Assembly (NCBI RefSeq): GCF_963678635.1
Contig: NC_087062.1
Location: forward strand, 74,117,345 to 74,181,344
Source of the DNA: Symsagittifera roscoffensis
Taxonomy: Eukaryota; Xenacoelomorpha; Acoela; Convolutidae
DNA: 64,000 bases
Reading direction: 5' to 3'
Positions 1 through 10,848 of the stretch are shown here, one piece after another. Each line of letters starts with the position of its first letter. The first letter of the stretch is position 1. The notes beneath the pieces are model-generated. The model saw only the letters and a list, made by a program, of their open reading frames with translations. It was not told where the DNA came from and searched no databases. Position numbers and translations under genes: made by a program.

Positions 1-28
1 ATAACCCATACTCAGGATTATCATACAC

Positions 29-2560
29 ATGTATATTCTAAAAATATTAGTTTTTCTTCAACTCCTTTTTCTAGTAACCTCAAATCAAAACATAAAACCT
101 TCTCCCCGTACAGGACCCCAAGATTTATTAGTAACACATTACGATTGCGAAGAAAACGAACAAAAAACACTCCACAAGTATGCAATAAATCAAGTATCAC
201 AATGCGAAACAGAACCCCAAGCAATAGAAACTACAAATGTAATAGCAACACTTTATTCAAAAGCCCGAGCAACAACAGTTACAGGATATAAATTTACAGC
301 AACATTTTCCGAAAAGAAAGTACATTGTTCACAAGTCTCGAACGGAAATAAAAACCGACTTGACCATGAATCATTCTACCAGAGTAATATCGAACGACTT
401 TTACATCTCAATCCTGAAGATTGTAAGAATGAGTTACTTAGACTAAATATCACGCGTAACAAAAACTCAGAAAGAAAGTTAGTATACTTTCAAATTTTTT
501 CAGACACTGTACATCAATCACAACTTGAAAGATACCAAGGACATGTAAAACTAGATGACAAATATCCATATAACGGCGCACACGGACGATTAACCTATGA
601 CATACACGATAAACATTGGATACCACACATTGGTATAAATAACCCATCAAACTGCAAAGCAGACACAAAAAATAAAGGATACCAAGAAATAATGTTTTTC
701 GATTGGAAAATACAACTCGAAAAAATACAACTCACACGAGATTTATCAGACAACACAATGATCTATCAAGGAATCAGATTACCTTGTAAAAATGATCAAG
801 GTTATTGCGACCCTACAACACGAACACAAGCAACAATTGTTTGGTTCCCCGAAGACACATGTACAACATTTCAAGTAGCAAAAATACACGCTCGTATGAT
901 AAAATTTCACGAAAAATACTTTATACAATCAATTCCATATGAACAAGTACATCCATCACGAAAACAAAGTACTAATTTTAGAAACATACACAATATAGAA
1001 AATAAATTGACACGTTTTCAATTATATCAAGAAACAGAACTTGCATGTAAATACAGGAACCCACTTCACAAAACACAATACTCTGAAATATTAGTTGAAT
1101 ACGAAAAAGGATTCGACATGACCACTGGAAAAATAAAAATCGACCCATATGCCACAGGTCATCCTCCAAACGAAGGAACATCATATATACCAGTTAATTT
1201 TCAAAAAAGTAACGGACAACCTGGTGGACATCTAAAGCCCCATGACACTAGAAGCACACGTTTACAAGAACTATCACTAATGAATAGTACATATTTCGGT
1301 AATATCCACTATGATATTCACTTAGATATGAAACTAGATTATACAATTAGCCGAATTTTTCAAGAAATGTCACTCTCCGAATTAGAAACACTACACCAAC
1401 TATGCGAATTAGAAAGAACACAAATATTACAATCACTTGCACTAGCAGTATTAAAAATACCCTACGCAGGATATTTACTATCTGGAAATAGATCAAATTT
1501 TTTAGATTAAGAAGGAAACATATTATGGTTTTATACTTGCACTAAAAAATTATCACCACTTTACGTTTTTGAAGATAAACGATGTTATAAAAGAATCCCT
1601 ATCTTTTATAAGAATAAGGTACATTTCGTTGACACACTTTCACGAAGAACCTATTTCTGGGATACCGCAGCCCCATGTGGATCAGAAAATAGCCACAATT
1701 TAGTACAACTAAACCCTGATAAAAATAAATATTACCTTCTTACTCCATATCCCACATTAATGCAGTCACTTAAAAAATTTTCACCAGAAAGCATTCGCGC
1801 TATTGCTCGAAACCCAAATATAGACTTACAATCAATAGGAATATATTCAAAATCAGATATTCAACATCACATTAGCATTAGAACACAACAATTCCAAGAA
1901 TTATTAACACAAATGGACACTATACAAAGACAATCAATTGACCAAAACTTACGCAAACTTGCAGAAACCGCAGGATTTGCCGACATTTATACACAAGACT
2001 ATAGCGGATATTTTAAAGATATTAAAGATTATATATATCTAAACGGTGAAAAATACCGTCCCCAAGATATATCACCAATCAACATTTTTAGCTTTGTTAC
2101 ACTCAAAAATGAAATTCTTGATTTTCTAGGATGGCCCTATTACATCTTAGAAAAATTGACTATTTTATACGCAATGTTTAACTTTATCGGATTTCTTTTT
2201 TCACTATTAAAAGGAATCTATAACACATGTGCTATACACACACAAGTAAATAGACAAGCAGACGTAGCACGCATACTCTTTGCAGGATTTTTTGGAATAT
2301 TTTCTACATCTATAAACAAAATTCTTTTAGACGCACAAATAAAAGAATACAACACAAAAATAGCAACACGGCAAAACACATACGACGAAGAACATAACAA
2401 CGTAGACACAACGCCAACAGCACCACAGTTACCACCCCTACCACATAACCATCCATTATCCCTAGTCCCGCGAAATTTTCGAAATTTAGCAATAACACAT
2501 AATCCAAATTTTCGACCAACCATATCACACAGTCCCATCCAACATATAATGACACACTAG
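29..2560 (+). pseudogene. Envelope-type glycoprotein, chuvirus / BEL-Env-like, one internal stop
   Basis: The reading frame opens at 29 with a hydrophobic signal peptide (about residues 1-18) and a cysteine-containing ectodomain with several N-glycosylation sequons. It hits TAA at 1508-1510. The same frame then stays open for 83 codons to an internal Met at 1760 and on to a stop at 2558-2560, so the gene is about 844 codons with a single nonsense codon and no frameshift. Two hydrophobic segments lie near 2140-2230 and 2265-2335, followed by a Pro/Asn-rich tail, as expected for a class of membrane fusion glycoproteins. The spacing of Cys and Asn in the first 130 residues resembles glycoproteins of chuviruses and the Env of some BEL/Pao elements. 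No polymerase is visible because the window starts here, so retroelement and integrated virus cannot be told apart. Family assignment is from pattern only. Confidence 0.6.
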
Positions 2561-2649
2561 TCACAAGATGATAATACTTATGAACAAATTATTGAACAAC
2601 CCCATACCACCGCTTTTCAGTCTCAAAATAATAATTTTTTTAGCCCACG

Positions 2650-4455
2650 ATGAGCCGACAACTTGGATCCCTACACCGATCAAATTCCCACCCAACCAAC
2701 CTCACCACTCCAATCCCAATAATACCACTTTTTGCTTTTCCGCCACCCGATTTCCCACCTAGTAATGTAACATCAGGCATGAATTCCGACACTAATTCAC
2801 ACATCTCAGTTTTATATTCCATCTCACAACTCAATAACCCGAATATTGAAACCCCCGATGAATTCGCCGACTCAGAACCATCCCCGTCCAATAATTTTCA
2901 TAACTCTTCAAATTTTTCCCAACCCCCTTTCCAACCCATATTACCAAATAACCCTGACCCAATCAATTCTACACCCTCTTATGCTTCCCAAGTTACCCCA
3001 ACCTACTCCTCACTTCATTCAGACCAATCATCTCATTCTCCCGACACCCCCCGAATCTCCCCAGAGCTAGATAATTTTATTACCCTCCAACAACAACCCT
3101 ACCACCTTAACACCCCCACCATAAACCAAATCTCTTCCACAACAGATTCATCCAACCCCCCTACCCCTACACCCTCTTCAATTTATACTGAATCATTAGC
3201 ACCATCATCCACATCTACTGAATCTTCACACAACACTAATAGAGCTTACCGCACTTTTAAAAGAAAGTTCCCCAACCATCCTTTCCCAGCAAAACCAGGA
3301 ACAGCCCGTGAATATATCAACCACCCCAAACACACTAACACAAAAGAATTTTTAGCTATCACCTTACCCTCATTTCCACAATACACCTTAAACACCCCTC
3401 ATGACACTAACGAAACACGCAGCTTTGTAGACGAATATGTTTTAATGCCCACTCTTTCGTGGACCTCATATTATCACTTTACTAATCCCCTTTGCTTACC
3501 TTTATCTAGCACTCACATCGATATAGAACGAAATAAGGACATGCTATATCGACTCACTACACCACTAACACCTAGACAATTTACATACGTTGGATACAAA
3601 AAATCACTAAAAACACACACTGCACCTAGAGCTAATGAATATATACTAGAATATTATGATCATAACATCATCAGAGCTAACCAAGATCAATTCTTAGACG
3701 ACGATCGCTTCGCTAATCCACAAATCACCGAGAAATTTTTCTTCAAAACACCATATGTATTTACACTAAACATCTTCGATCGTAAGTTTGACCACATTAT
3801 TTCAGAAGCACTAACAGACACACAAGCCTACGAAAGTTTTAAAGAACGTTTCCAAATATTTTCACTAACCTTTCATTTCCTTGCACCACACGAAAGAGAT
3901 TTGCACTGCTCACACGATATTATGTTGCGCACTAAACAAACCCATACATATAGTTATTATCGTTTCATCCAAAATCACTTTGACCTACACACACCCTCTA
4001 GACAACCACACCATCGTTTTCAATTCATAAATTCCAAATACACTTCACCATTTTTTCTAAACTTCACATATTGCATTAAAGATACTAACCTTCATGGTAT
4101 TCTTCGAAATTATGATCCCATAACCCAAATGTATATCTTTTGCCCCATCACCAAGACCTTCAACGCCGAAGAATCCCGACCCTTCCTTATCCCACACAAG
4201 TTTGTACAACCTATAGAAATCCCCATTTTAGAATTCATCCACAACACTAAATTCAATCACAAATTATATAATCTAATCCAAAACACACCTTATGAGTTTG
4301 CAGTTGGCACTGAAGAACTAAACACAATTAAAGCACTTCAATTGCTTTGGCCACTACTTCAATCTAAAAATATCATCCGCATCTTAGCTAAACTACTAAC
4401 AACTTCCGATCTCATCCACGACATCTTCCCCCATGGTTTTTTCCCCAACGACTAA
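2650..4455 (+). CDS. Unrecognised 601-codon ORF downstream of the glycoprotein
   Basis: An uninterrupted ORF starts 89 nt after the glycoprotein stop; the frame has a TAG at 2641-2643, so the ATG at 2650 is the first possible start. Residues 1 to about 215 are low complexity, rich in Pro, Ser, Asn and Thr, and look disordered. From about residue 220 the protein becomes globular, rich in Phe, Tyr, His and Leu, with no signal peptide or clear membrane span. I do not recognise a family. It shares the A/C-rich, G-poor coding strand of the upstream gene, which argues that both come from one element. In chuvirus genomes a nucleoprotein gene commonly follows the glycoprotein, so a structural protein is one possibility. 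That is only positional inference. Confidence 0.5.
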   Translation: MSRQLGSLHRSNSHPTNLTTPIPIIPLFAFPPPDFPPSNVTSGMNSDTNSHISVLYSISQLNNPNIETPDEFADSEPSPSNNFHNSSNFSQPPFQPILPNNPDPINSTPSYASQVTPTYSSLHSDQSSHSPDTPRISPELDNFITLQQQPYHLNTPTINQISSTTDSSNPPTPTPSSIYTESLAPSSTSTESSHNTNRAYRTFKRKFPNHPFPAKPGTAREYINHPKHTNTKEFLAITLPSFPQYTLNTPHDTNETRSFVDEYVLMPTLSWTSYYHFTNPLCLPLSSTHIDIERNKDMLYRLTTPLTPRQFTYVGYKKSLKTHTAPRANEYILEYYDHNIIRANQDQFLDDDRFANPQITEKFFFKTPYVFTLNIFDRKFDHIISEALTDTQAYESFKERFQIFSLTFHFLAPHERDLHCSHDIMLRTKQTHTYSYYRFIQNHFDLHTPSRQPHHRFQFINSKYTSPFFLNFTYCIKDTNLHGILRNYDPITQMYIFCPITKTFNAEESRPFLIPHKFVQPIEIPILEFIHNTKFNHKLYNLIQNTPYEFAVGTEELNTIKALQLLWPLLQSKNIIRILAKLLTTSDLIHDIFPHGFFPND

Positions 4456-4464
4456 CAGGTAAGT
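4456..4464 (+). promoter_or_regulatory. Consensus-like 5' splice site just after the ORF stop
   Basis: CAGGTAAGT follows the TAA of the 601-codon ORF directly and matches the metazoan splice-donor consensus. An acceptor was not identified, so use is unproven. Confidence 0.25.
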
Positions 4465-4663
4465 ATGAATTATACATATTACTAACTAATTAAAATATTA
4501 GAAACTCACCATTCTTTATCCATGTTTTCTTTAGATTTTTAGCCTTCATCCGACAATCATCCAAAAAATTCACAAAAGAAAAATAAAAAATCGAAAACTT
4601 CTTCAAACTATTTCAAATTATATTAATCTTTTGCACCAACAAATTGAATAAATTTAATACCAA

Positions 4664-4805
4664 TGCAGTAAATTCATTTATAAAATTCTTCCCCCACAAG
4701 CAGTAAATCTAATTATGATGAAAATTTGTAACTTAATTTTCACCCATAACTAGCAGTAAATTTTAAAATTCTATGTAGTAAATTGATAAAACGAAATGCA
4801 GTACT
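4664..4805 (+). repeat. Dispersed GCAGTAAA-type motif, five copies
   Basis: GCAGTAAAT or a close variant occurs at 4664, 4700, 4753, 4774 and 4798 in an AT-rich 3' flank. Spacing is irregular (about 21-53 bp), so this is a clustered motif and not a strict tandem array. It may belong to the 3' end of the glycoprotein-bearing element. Confidence 0.4.
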
Positions 4806-6184
4806 AACCTTTTGATATTTCCATTCATTCGCACAGAAATTTTATCCACACTCGCACAGCTCGCCCACGAAGAATTGTTTAAAATAATGAATTTCAGTTT
4901 CAAGTTTTCACACTTAACAACTCTAATACAAGATAACACGTTTCAAACTTTCCTTTAACCCGGTTGGAAAGGAATTATATACTAAACAACACTAACCAAC
5001 GCAGCTTACTAAACACCACAAATCATAGAATAACAGCATGACTAAGAAAAGGAAACCAACGGTACTCAAACCGGATTAACCCAGTTTAAAACTGGATAAA
5101 TTATTCTTTTGAAGACTATTATAAAGTCTCAGAAAGAAATAATAAAACACAAAAAAGTCGAAAGACGAACCCATACCACAAACAATTTGATTTTTGAAAA
5201 AAGGACACAACCAACAAGACATAAGAAAAACCACAACAAACCCAACACAAAACGTTGTCACATAACAGGACCCCTCACAAAAACCGCATGAAATCATACT
5301 CCCACTCCTGGCCTAACCCACCAGGAAGGACGTCCTGAGCATGCTCTATAGCCGGCCTAACCCACCGCGCTATATCCACGCTTTGTGACACACACCACTA
5401 TTTTTAATAAGAGATACTCAAGGGTGAGTAACTCTTCAAAATAACCGAACTAAAACAAAAAGCTTTTGTGAAAACAACTAACTAAAATCATAATTAAAAA
5501 ATATTAAACTAATAAAAGTTTTATAAAATGTAAATTATATTATGCAATACATAGATCAGAACACAACACCAAGGACGAACATCTAAAGACAAAACGATCT
5601 CACTACACTCGAGAAAGAATGGCCAACTACAATCGATATGCCGCTCACAATCACGACTCAAAGGATTTAGAGTACGACTTGACTTCGCAGAAAAGGACTT
5701 CTTTGAACTAGACCAATGACCACCTCGATGTTCAAGTATACGTACAGATCCGAGTAACTAGGCATCCCCTCCACGCACAATCTCCACGCCATTCCCAAAC
5801 TAGATCAGACACAAAAGAAGTTCTCCACGAAGAACAGAAAAACCTGACATAGCCAACCATTCTGAAATCAGATTTGAGTTTGTTGCGGAGACTCAGTCGT
5901 TGTCACAAGAAGACACAACGTCTTATGTCCCTAATTCCAGCTTCCTGGAACTTCTCTAACAAAGAGAAAACGGAAGAAAATTATGATGTTCGCCAAATAC
6001 CAACGTCCATCATCCATCCTTCGAATAGCAGAAGAACTATTCTAAAAAACTCTGTAAACCCCGGATGGGTGGAACCTGATCTAAACTACATTTTATGATT
6101 GGATAATTTAGATATTTTACCAATGTAAAGTATTTAATATTAACCAATCATGATCCATCTAACTAACAATACACTTATTTGTAA

Positions 6185-6212
6185 GTGCTGAAATTACTTG
6201 TAATTTCAGCAC
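6185..6212. repeat. Perfect 13-bp inverted repeat with 2-nt loop
   Basis: GTGCTGAAATTAC at 6185-6197 is followed by TT and its exact reverse complement at 6200-6212. A perfect stem of this length is more than expected by chance; it could be a junction of two inverted termini or a foldback remnant. Confidence 0.8.
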
Positions 6213-7388
6213 CAGAGAGATTTGAATTTAACTTAGAAATTAGTTGGACTCTCCCGAGTACTTCAGCAGCCGCAATAAACCAGTATACCCTAGATCTATT
6301 GAGCCTAGCAGAGACTAGTTAAACAACCTGAGACTAGATAGTATAAGAGTAAGATTAGGATCGGTATTAGACTAAGAAGTTGCACGAATCTATCCGGCCG
6401 AAAATAAGATAGCGTGACGAGCAGACGGTGTACCCTATCCGAAATTACTCTATGAGTTATACCCATCGGTCATAACTCACTAGGCCCTCATAATAACTTT
6501 TCTTTACTTAAAAAAGAATACAAAAAACGGCTCAGCTTCGATACAAAAATAACTCCGATTTTGTGCATATTACAAATAAGTTGCTGAATTTTCTGTCAAT
6601 TTGTGTCTAAGAGCCTAACAAAATTTTAGGGTCTTTTACATAACCTGTATGAGGGCCTAGCTGAGATTCTGGACGTTCCAACGAAAATTTTAAGGTACAT
6701 TTTCAAACAGGTTGCCCTGTTTACGGGGAAATTTGACGCTAAGAACACTTCTCTTTCGCCCTCTATTTGAATGGCCAAACGGCGCCTGAAAACAATTTTT
6801 TACGGTTTTTATCCAGTTACTGTCTAAAAAAGAAACTCTTCTATTGTATGTCAAACTTTCAACGATTAATCTTTATTAGTTTGCAGAGAGAATGGCACTA
6901 ACGTGAAAAAACTTTCGTTCTTTATTTCGCTTGAAAACTAAATCTTGCCTGTTTTATGTCCAGTGATCGTAGATGCAATACCTGAAATATCGACATTTTT
7001 CGATGCTACTGAATTTGTTGTTTCAAAAATTAAACCAATCAGTTTTACAACACTTTTTGCATTTCGTTTTAATTTCATTTGCATTGTTTTAAAGTTTTTG
7101 AAAATAAACAGTCAAATAGCAGTTTCCGTTGCAATGATTTTTTTCATTGATTTACTTTACTAAATAAATCTTCTTTGAACTTAAAAACTTCGGGTCTTGA
7201 GATCAAAATCTTACCATTTTGGGATTAAGTTTTTTTGAGTGATAATTGCTTCAATTTTTTTTTGACTGGCTTGCAATTTAATCGTTTTTGATTTTTTTTT
7301 ACCATTAAGTTAAAAAACCTATAGTTAAGGTCAGGCCTAGGAACGAAATAGTTTTCTGATTGTTTTCTTGAAAATCCGACATGCGTTT

Positions 7389-7640
7389 CGACAGTGGTCG
7401 ACTAGAAAAAAAAAGTGATCGACCGTGCTCGACCCAAGCAAAATATGTTTTAATTGTGCTTGACCAAAAAATATGTACTCGACCGCGCTCAACCCAAGCA
7501 AAAAATGTTTCGACCGAGCTCAACCAAAAAATGTGGACTGTACCCAATCAAAATTGTTTTCTCTTGTCCTCGAAAAAAAAATCAGCTCGATCGTGCTCGA
7601 CTCAAGCAAGATAATTTTCGAAAGTATCGACCACAAGTAA
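7389..7640. repeat. Degenerate tandem repeat of a GCTCGACCCAAGCAAAA-type unit
   Basis: Variants of GCTCGACC(C)AAGCAAAA followed by a T/G-rich spacer recur about every 28-32 bp, with an alternating G/A-rich form. The unit is eroded by substitutions and indels. It abuts the 3' end of family A copy 1. Confidence 0.6.
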
Positions 7641-7662
7641 TGTGCTTGATGTATAAATCTTT

Positions 7663-9773
7663 GCCCGGTCAAAGCAAAGACTTAAAGTATGCACAAATTC
7701 CGAGCTCTCAATCATCAATATCATTGCTTTCCTTAATTCTGCTTTGTCGTACGCTGCGAAGATGGTCTCGTCTATTCGAAATTTTATCTCACCGTATCTT
7801 TCAGCATCACCTCCTTGGGTTATTGTCTTCGGATAGGCTCTTTCTTTCACATGAGCCGGAGGTGCTTGCACTTGATTAAACATCTTTACATATTCCCCGT
7901 TGGTGCTTTAGTGGTCAAACATCTCCCTGGTGTCTCTTTTCTGTTCTGCTCACTATGATTTATTCTTACGTCTTGCAAAGATCTGGCATTCACGGGACCC
8001 ATGGTGTTGTTTGAGGGCAGGCCCTCAAGGTCAGAAAACCGTAATGCTGTCGTAGAGCTGAAGTTAGTTCCGGCTGTTATCAATCAGTCCACTCCCACGA
8101 TCGAATACAGTCCAATTACTGATAGCTTAGCGCCATTCAGCCTTCTCTTCGCATCAGCTGCAAATCTTACTGTCTGAAGGTTTAGTTTCATTAGATTTTG
8201 TTTGTAATCATGCCAGTGGGACAGTATCGGTCTTGACCACATCAATGAACTTCTATCAGGACGTCGCTCCTTCATGATTGTACTCGTCGTCGTCTCAGAT
8301 CTGGAGGTGCCTGAGGTCGTTTCCACCGCTTGATTGACTGTTCCCAACCTTCGTCGGAGATGAATAGTCCTCCTCACTGGTGCTCCACCTAGTCGCTCTA
8401 ATATTTCTGATCTTCGTTCTCACTCGATCGAGCTCTGCACCGCTTGTGGCACGGCTGGGACTGATTCCAGACGTGTTTCCAGATTAGAAGGCACGAAGGG
8501 CGAGATCGCGGGCACGTTCTTCGCTTCTTCTGTTCTGAGTACTCCCGTGTCAAAAATTTCAACTTCCAACTCATCTAATGACTCTTTTGTTCCATGTAAT
8601 GACTCTTTCCTTGTGTCTTCTTCCTGAGGACGATTTTTTTCTCGTGCTCAACGGTATGGTGCGAACGATCAGTAGCGCACGCTGAAACTTTTGCCACACT
8701 GTGGTAAACAGGCATAGCAGCATTGACTCCCATTGAGCTTCTTCTGCATTCGAGCTCTTGGACAAGTTGTTTGTGCCTATTAGAACCATCATCATTATCT
8801 CCACGATTTTTCCCGGGTTCATCAATTCCACCATCCGATACAATTGGGCTATTGTGGCGCCTCCGGATGCCATCACCGTAGTGATCCACGAGGTTCTCAG
8901 GTTTTGCAAAAATCCCACTACACTATCGCCCGATATCAAATGCGACGTTCCGAGAGTTGGCTGCTGCATGTTCATTGTTGGAATCCACGTCGATCTGTTG
9001 AAACATGCTCGCATATCCGCTGCTGTTTTCTTCATTACTTCTGATGAGAGCTTCACTCTGCCGGTGTCATCGATTGTTCCATAGGGTGCTGTCAACCCGG
9101 AAGCTGGCACACTCCTGTTAGCCACGAGTCGGCCAGCGGTTTCCACCAGCTGTTGCATGGTTCGTTCCACGACTGGATCACCCAGGATGTCACTTGGATC
9201 CGGGATCGTCACTCTACCGGCCACTGCTGTGATTTGCACTTCTGGTGTTTGACTTAAATCGCGAGATGTCAGAAGCTTCATCGGGGACTGCCCACGAGGA
9301 ACATTTCCTGCGGGTAATGATCTTTCCACTGCGGTCGCTAATCCCAGTCGTTCCGATCGCTCCTTATATTCATTCTCCACAATCCAGGACTAGGCTTGGT
9401 CGCAAGAGGCATTTCACCTGGTTGGCAGGTTCTTGAACTTCCCAATCCAGGCTGGTTCGCCAAGTCACTTCATGAGAGTGCCCCGTTTCTCCACCTCATT
9501 ACCCTCATGTTTGGGCGATCTAGTGTTCACTGTTGTCCAGAAGCGGTCATCAAAAAACTTCCATGGGGCGGTCCCCGCGGTTGTCATGTTCCAAGGTTTT
9601 CGTAAAGGCGGCCAGCAACATGACTACCTCTGGGTCCTCGCAGCGAGGTCTCAATCCATCAGCCGACAATAGATCGCATCTATCACCGGTCTTACATAGG
9701 CATTTACAAGGTCCATTAATTCATTCAGGTCGAAGTTATCAATTTCGAATGATTCGGTTTCGATTATCTGCAT
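7663..9773 (-). pseudogene. Family A ORF3: SGNH-hydrolase-type protein
   Basis: The likely start is the ATG at 9773-9771, followed by a short helical N-terminus that ends at a stop; the downstream 269-codon segment (9380-8571) is open. That segment carries an SGNH-like signature: a GDS nucleophile motif (ISGDSVVG), a block-II-like GGAT and a GTNN block III, where GTND is usual. A second open piece (8377-8084) in another frame continues through a TGA into 8083-7886, which aligns with the second SGNH-like region of the giant ORF3 (AGTNF here, AGSDF there). The frame change and the TGA occur at the same places in copy 2, so they were probably present in the parent. Function of the intact protein is unknown; an esterase/lipase-like activity is inferred from the fold only. 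Confidence 0.65.
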
Positions 9774-9863
9774 GCGCAATTGAAATTTGATGAATGAATA
9801 AACGATCAATCAGGATCTAGAAAAAGGTCACGACTATCACATCTGTCAACATTACTCCAAATT

Positions 9864-10003
9864 GATATTAGAATTGATTCAAAAACAATCAGATAAGAAG
9901 ATTTTGATCTTAAGAGAAATTAAAAATCAATTCAGTTCTAAAATCTTGGAAGTTGATTCAAGAGTGGACACTCCACACTTGGGATCTATTCCTAAAACTT
10001 TTG
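9864..10003. other. ~140-bp segment present in copy 1 and absent from copy 2
   Basis: Around the ORF3/pol spacer the two family A copies match on both sides of this segment (ATTACTCCAAATT left, TTTGTTTGAGCATTCG right), but copy 2 lacks the middle. It is either a small insertion here or a deletion in copy 2. It is AT-rich and non-coding. Confidence 0.5.
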
Positions 10004-10112
10004 TTTGAGCATTCGTGGTCACTATCCTTCCAAACCCAAGGTCCTAAAAACCTAAAAATTTAACACATAACATATAACACAATTATAATAACATATTGTA
10101 CTCAACCTATAC

Positions 10113-10794
10113 TCAAATAGTACTTCTTATGTAAATGTTGGTATCAGAACAAATCATATGTATCAGCGCATACAGCTCCCGCGGATGCAGTCGTCCTCGG
10201 TTTGGGTCATACACCGGAAGCGATAGTTCTTTCACCTCCATCTCCGCTAAGAAGTCTCTCCGCCACGTCAGGGATAAAACCAATTCCAATTCTTCAGGGT
10301 CCACATACTGCTTTTCCGTCGCCCTCGTCACCAAAAAGCATAATACTATCCTGGTATTTGCGAAACCGCCGGAGGCAAAGCTGCTACAGCTCCTATTCCT
10401 GGTCTTTTATTCCATAAAAGTTCTATATTTTTTTGTATTCTCTCTTAAAGTCTGCTGCTAACGCTGTTCTAAGACTCAAGTCCGCGGTGATCGCTATCGC
10501 ACATGTCTTATTTGTAAGTTTAAAATCGCCATCTTTTTGTATTATGCTGCTTGAGTATTCATTTGGCAAGTTAAAATATGACTCTACTTCTCTCTCTATG
10601 TCTGGTTTCTTAGGGCCTTCATCTGTTTCTGCCTCTAGGTCACCTGTGCCTCTCGCTATTTTTAAAATTGTTATTAATAACTTTTCAGTGTAGGTATGTC
10701 TTACCACCACTCCTCGGAAAAAATATTCATCGGCGTACCGGTCGATTGCATACAGGATAATAAGCTCAGGGTAAGGTTTCCTCATCCGCCTCAA
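10113..10794 (-). pseudogene. Family A pol C-terminus with macro-like domain
   Basis: Two frames together cover the same C-terminal domain as in element G. The N-terminal half (about 10525-10423) has the strand CAIAITADLS followed by a DFKREY helix; the C-terminal half (10334-10113) has VTRA, an ELSLP strand, VYDPNRG and a final helix. A frameshift lies between. In macro domains of the TARG1/OARD1 type the order is a C/AxxAD strand, an FK helix, a YLxTK strand and an SMP strand with a catalytic loop, which is matched here. The glycine-rich ligand loop is not conserved, so ADP-ribose binding is doubtful. Confidence 0.55.
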
Positions 10795-10848
10795 TTACTT
10801 CATTGGGCTCCAGGTCCCTTCTTCGAGAGCCTCATTCCCATCGTTATT

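Larger units (their letters stand above)
4465..7388. other. Gene-free AT-rich stretch
   Basis: No ORF here has recognisable protein features; the longest (5109-5291, Lys-rich; 5874-6098; 6945-7163) look like chance or remnants. The stretch holds the GCAGTAAA cluster and a perfect hairpin at 6185-6212. It probably contains the 3' end of the glycoprotein element and other old repeats, but no LTR or terminal repeat could be matched within the window. Confidence 0.5.

Noticed and set aside
5109-5291. 60-codon Lys/His/Thr-rich ORF
   Set aside because: Low complexity, AT-rich context, an opposing ORF of similar length; no evidence of coding.
9245-9790. Plus-strand ORFs over family A ORF3 (also 62432-63028)
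   Set aside because: They mirror the minus-strand SGNH frame and recur in copy 2 only because the DNA is homologous.
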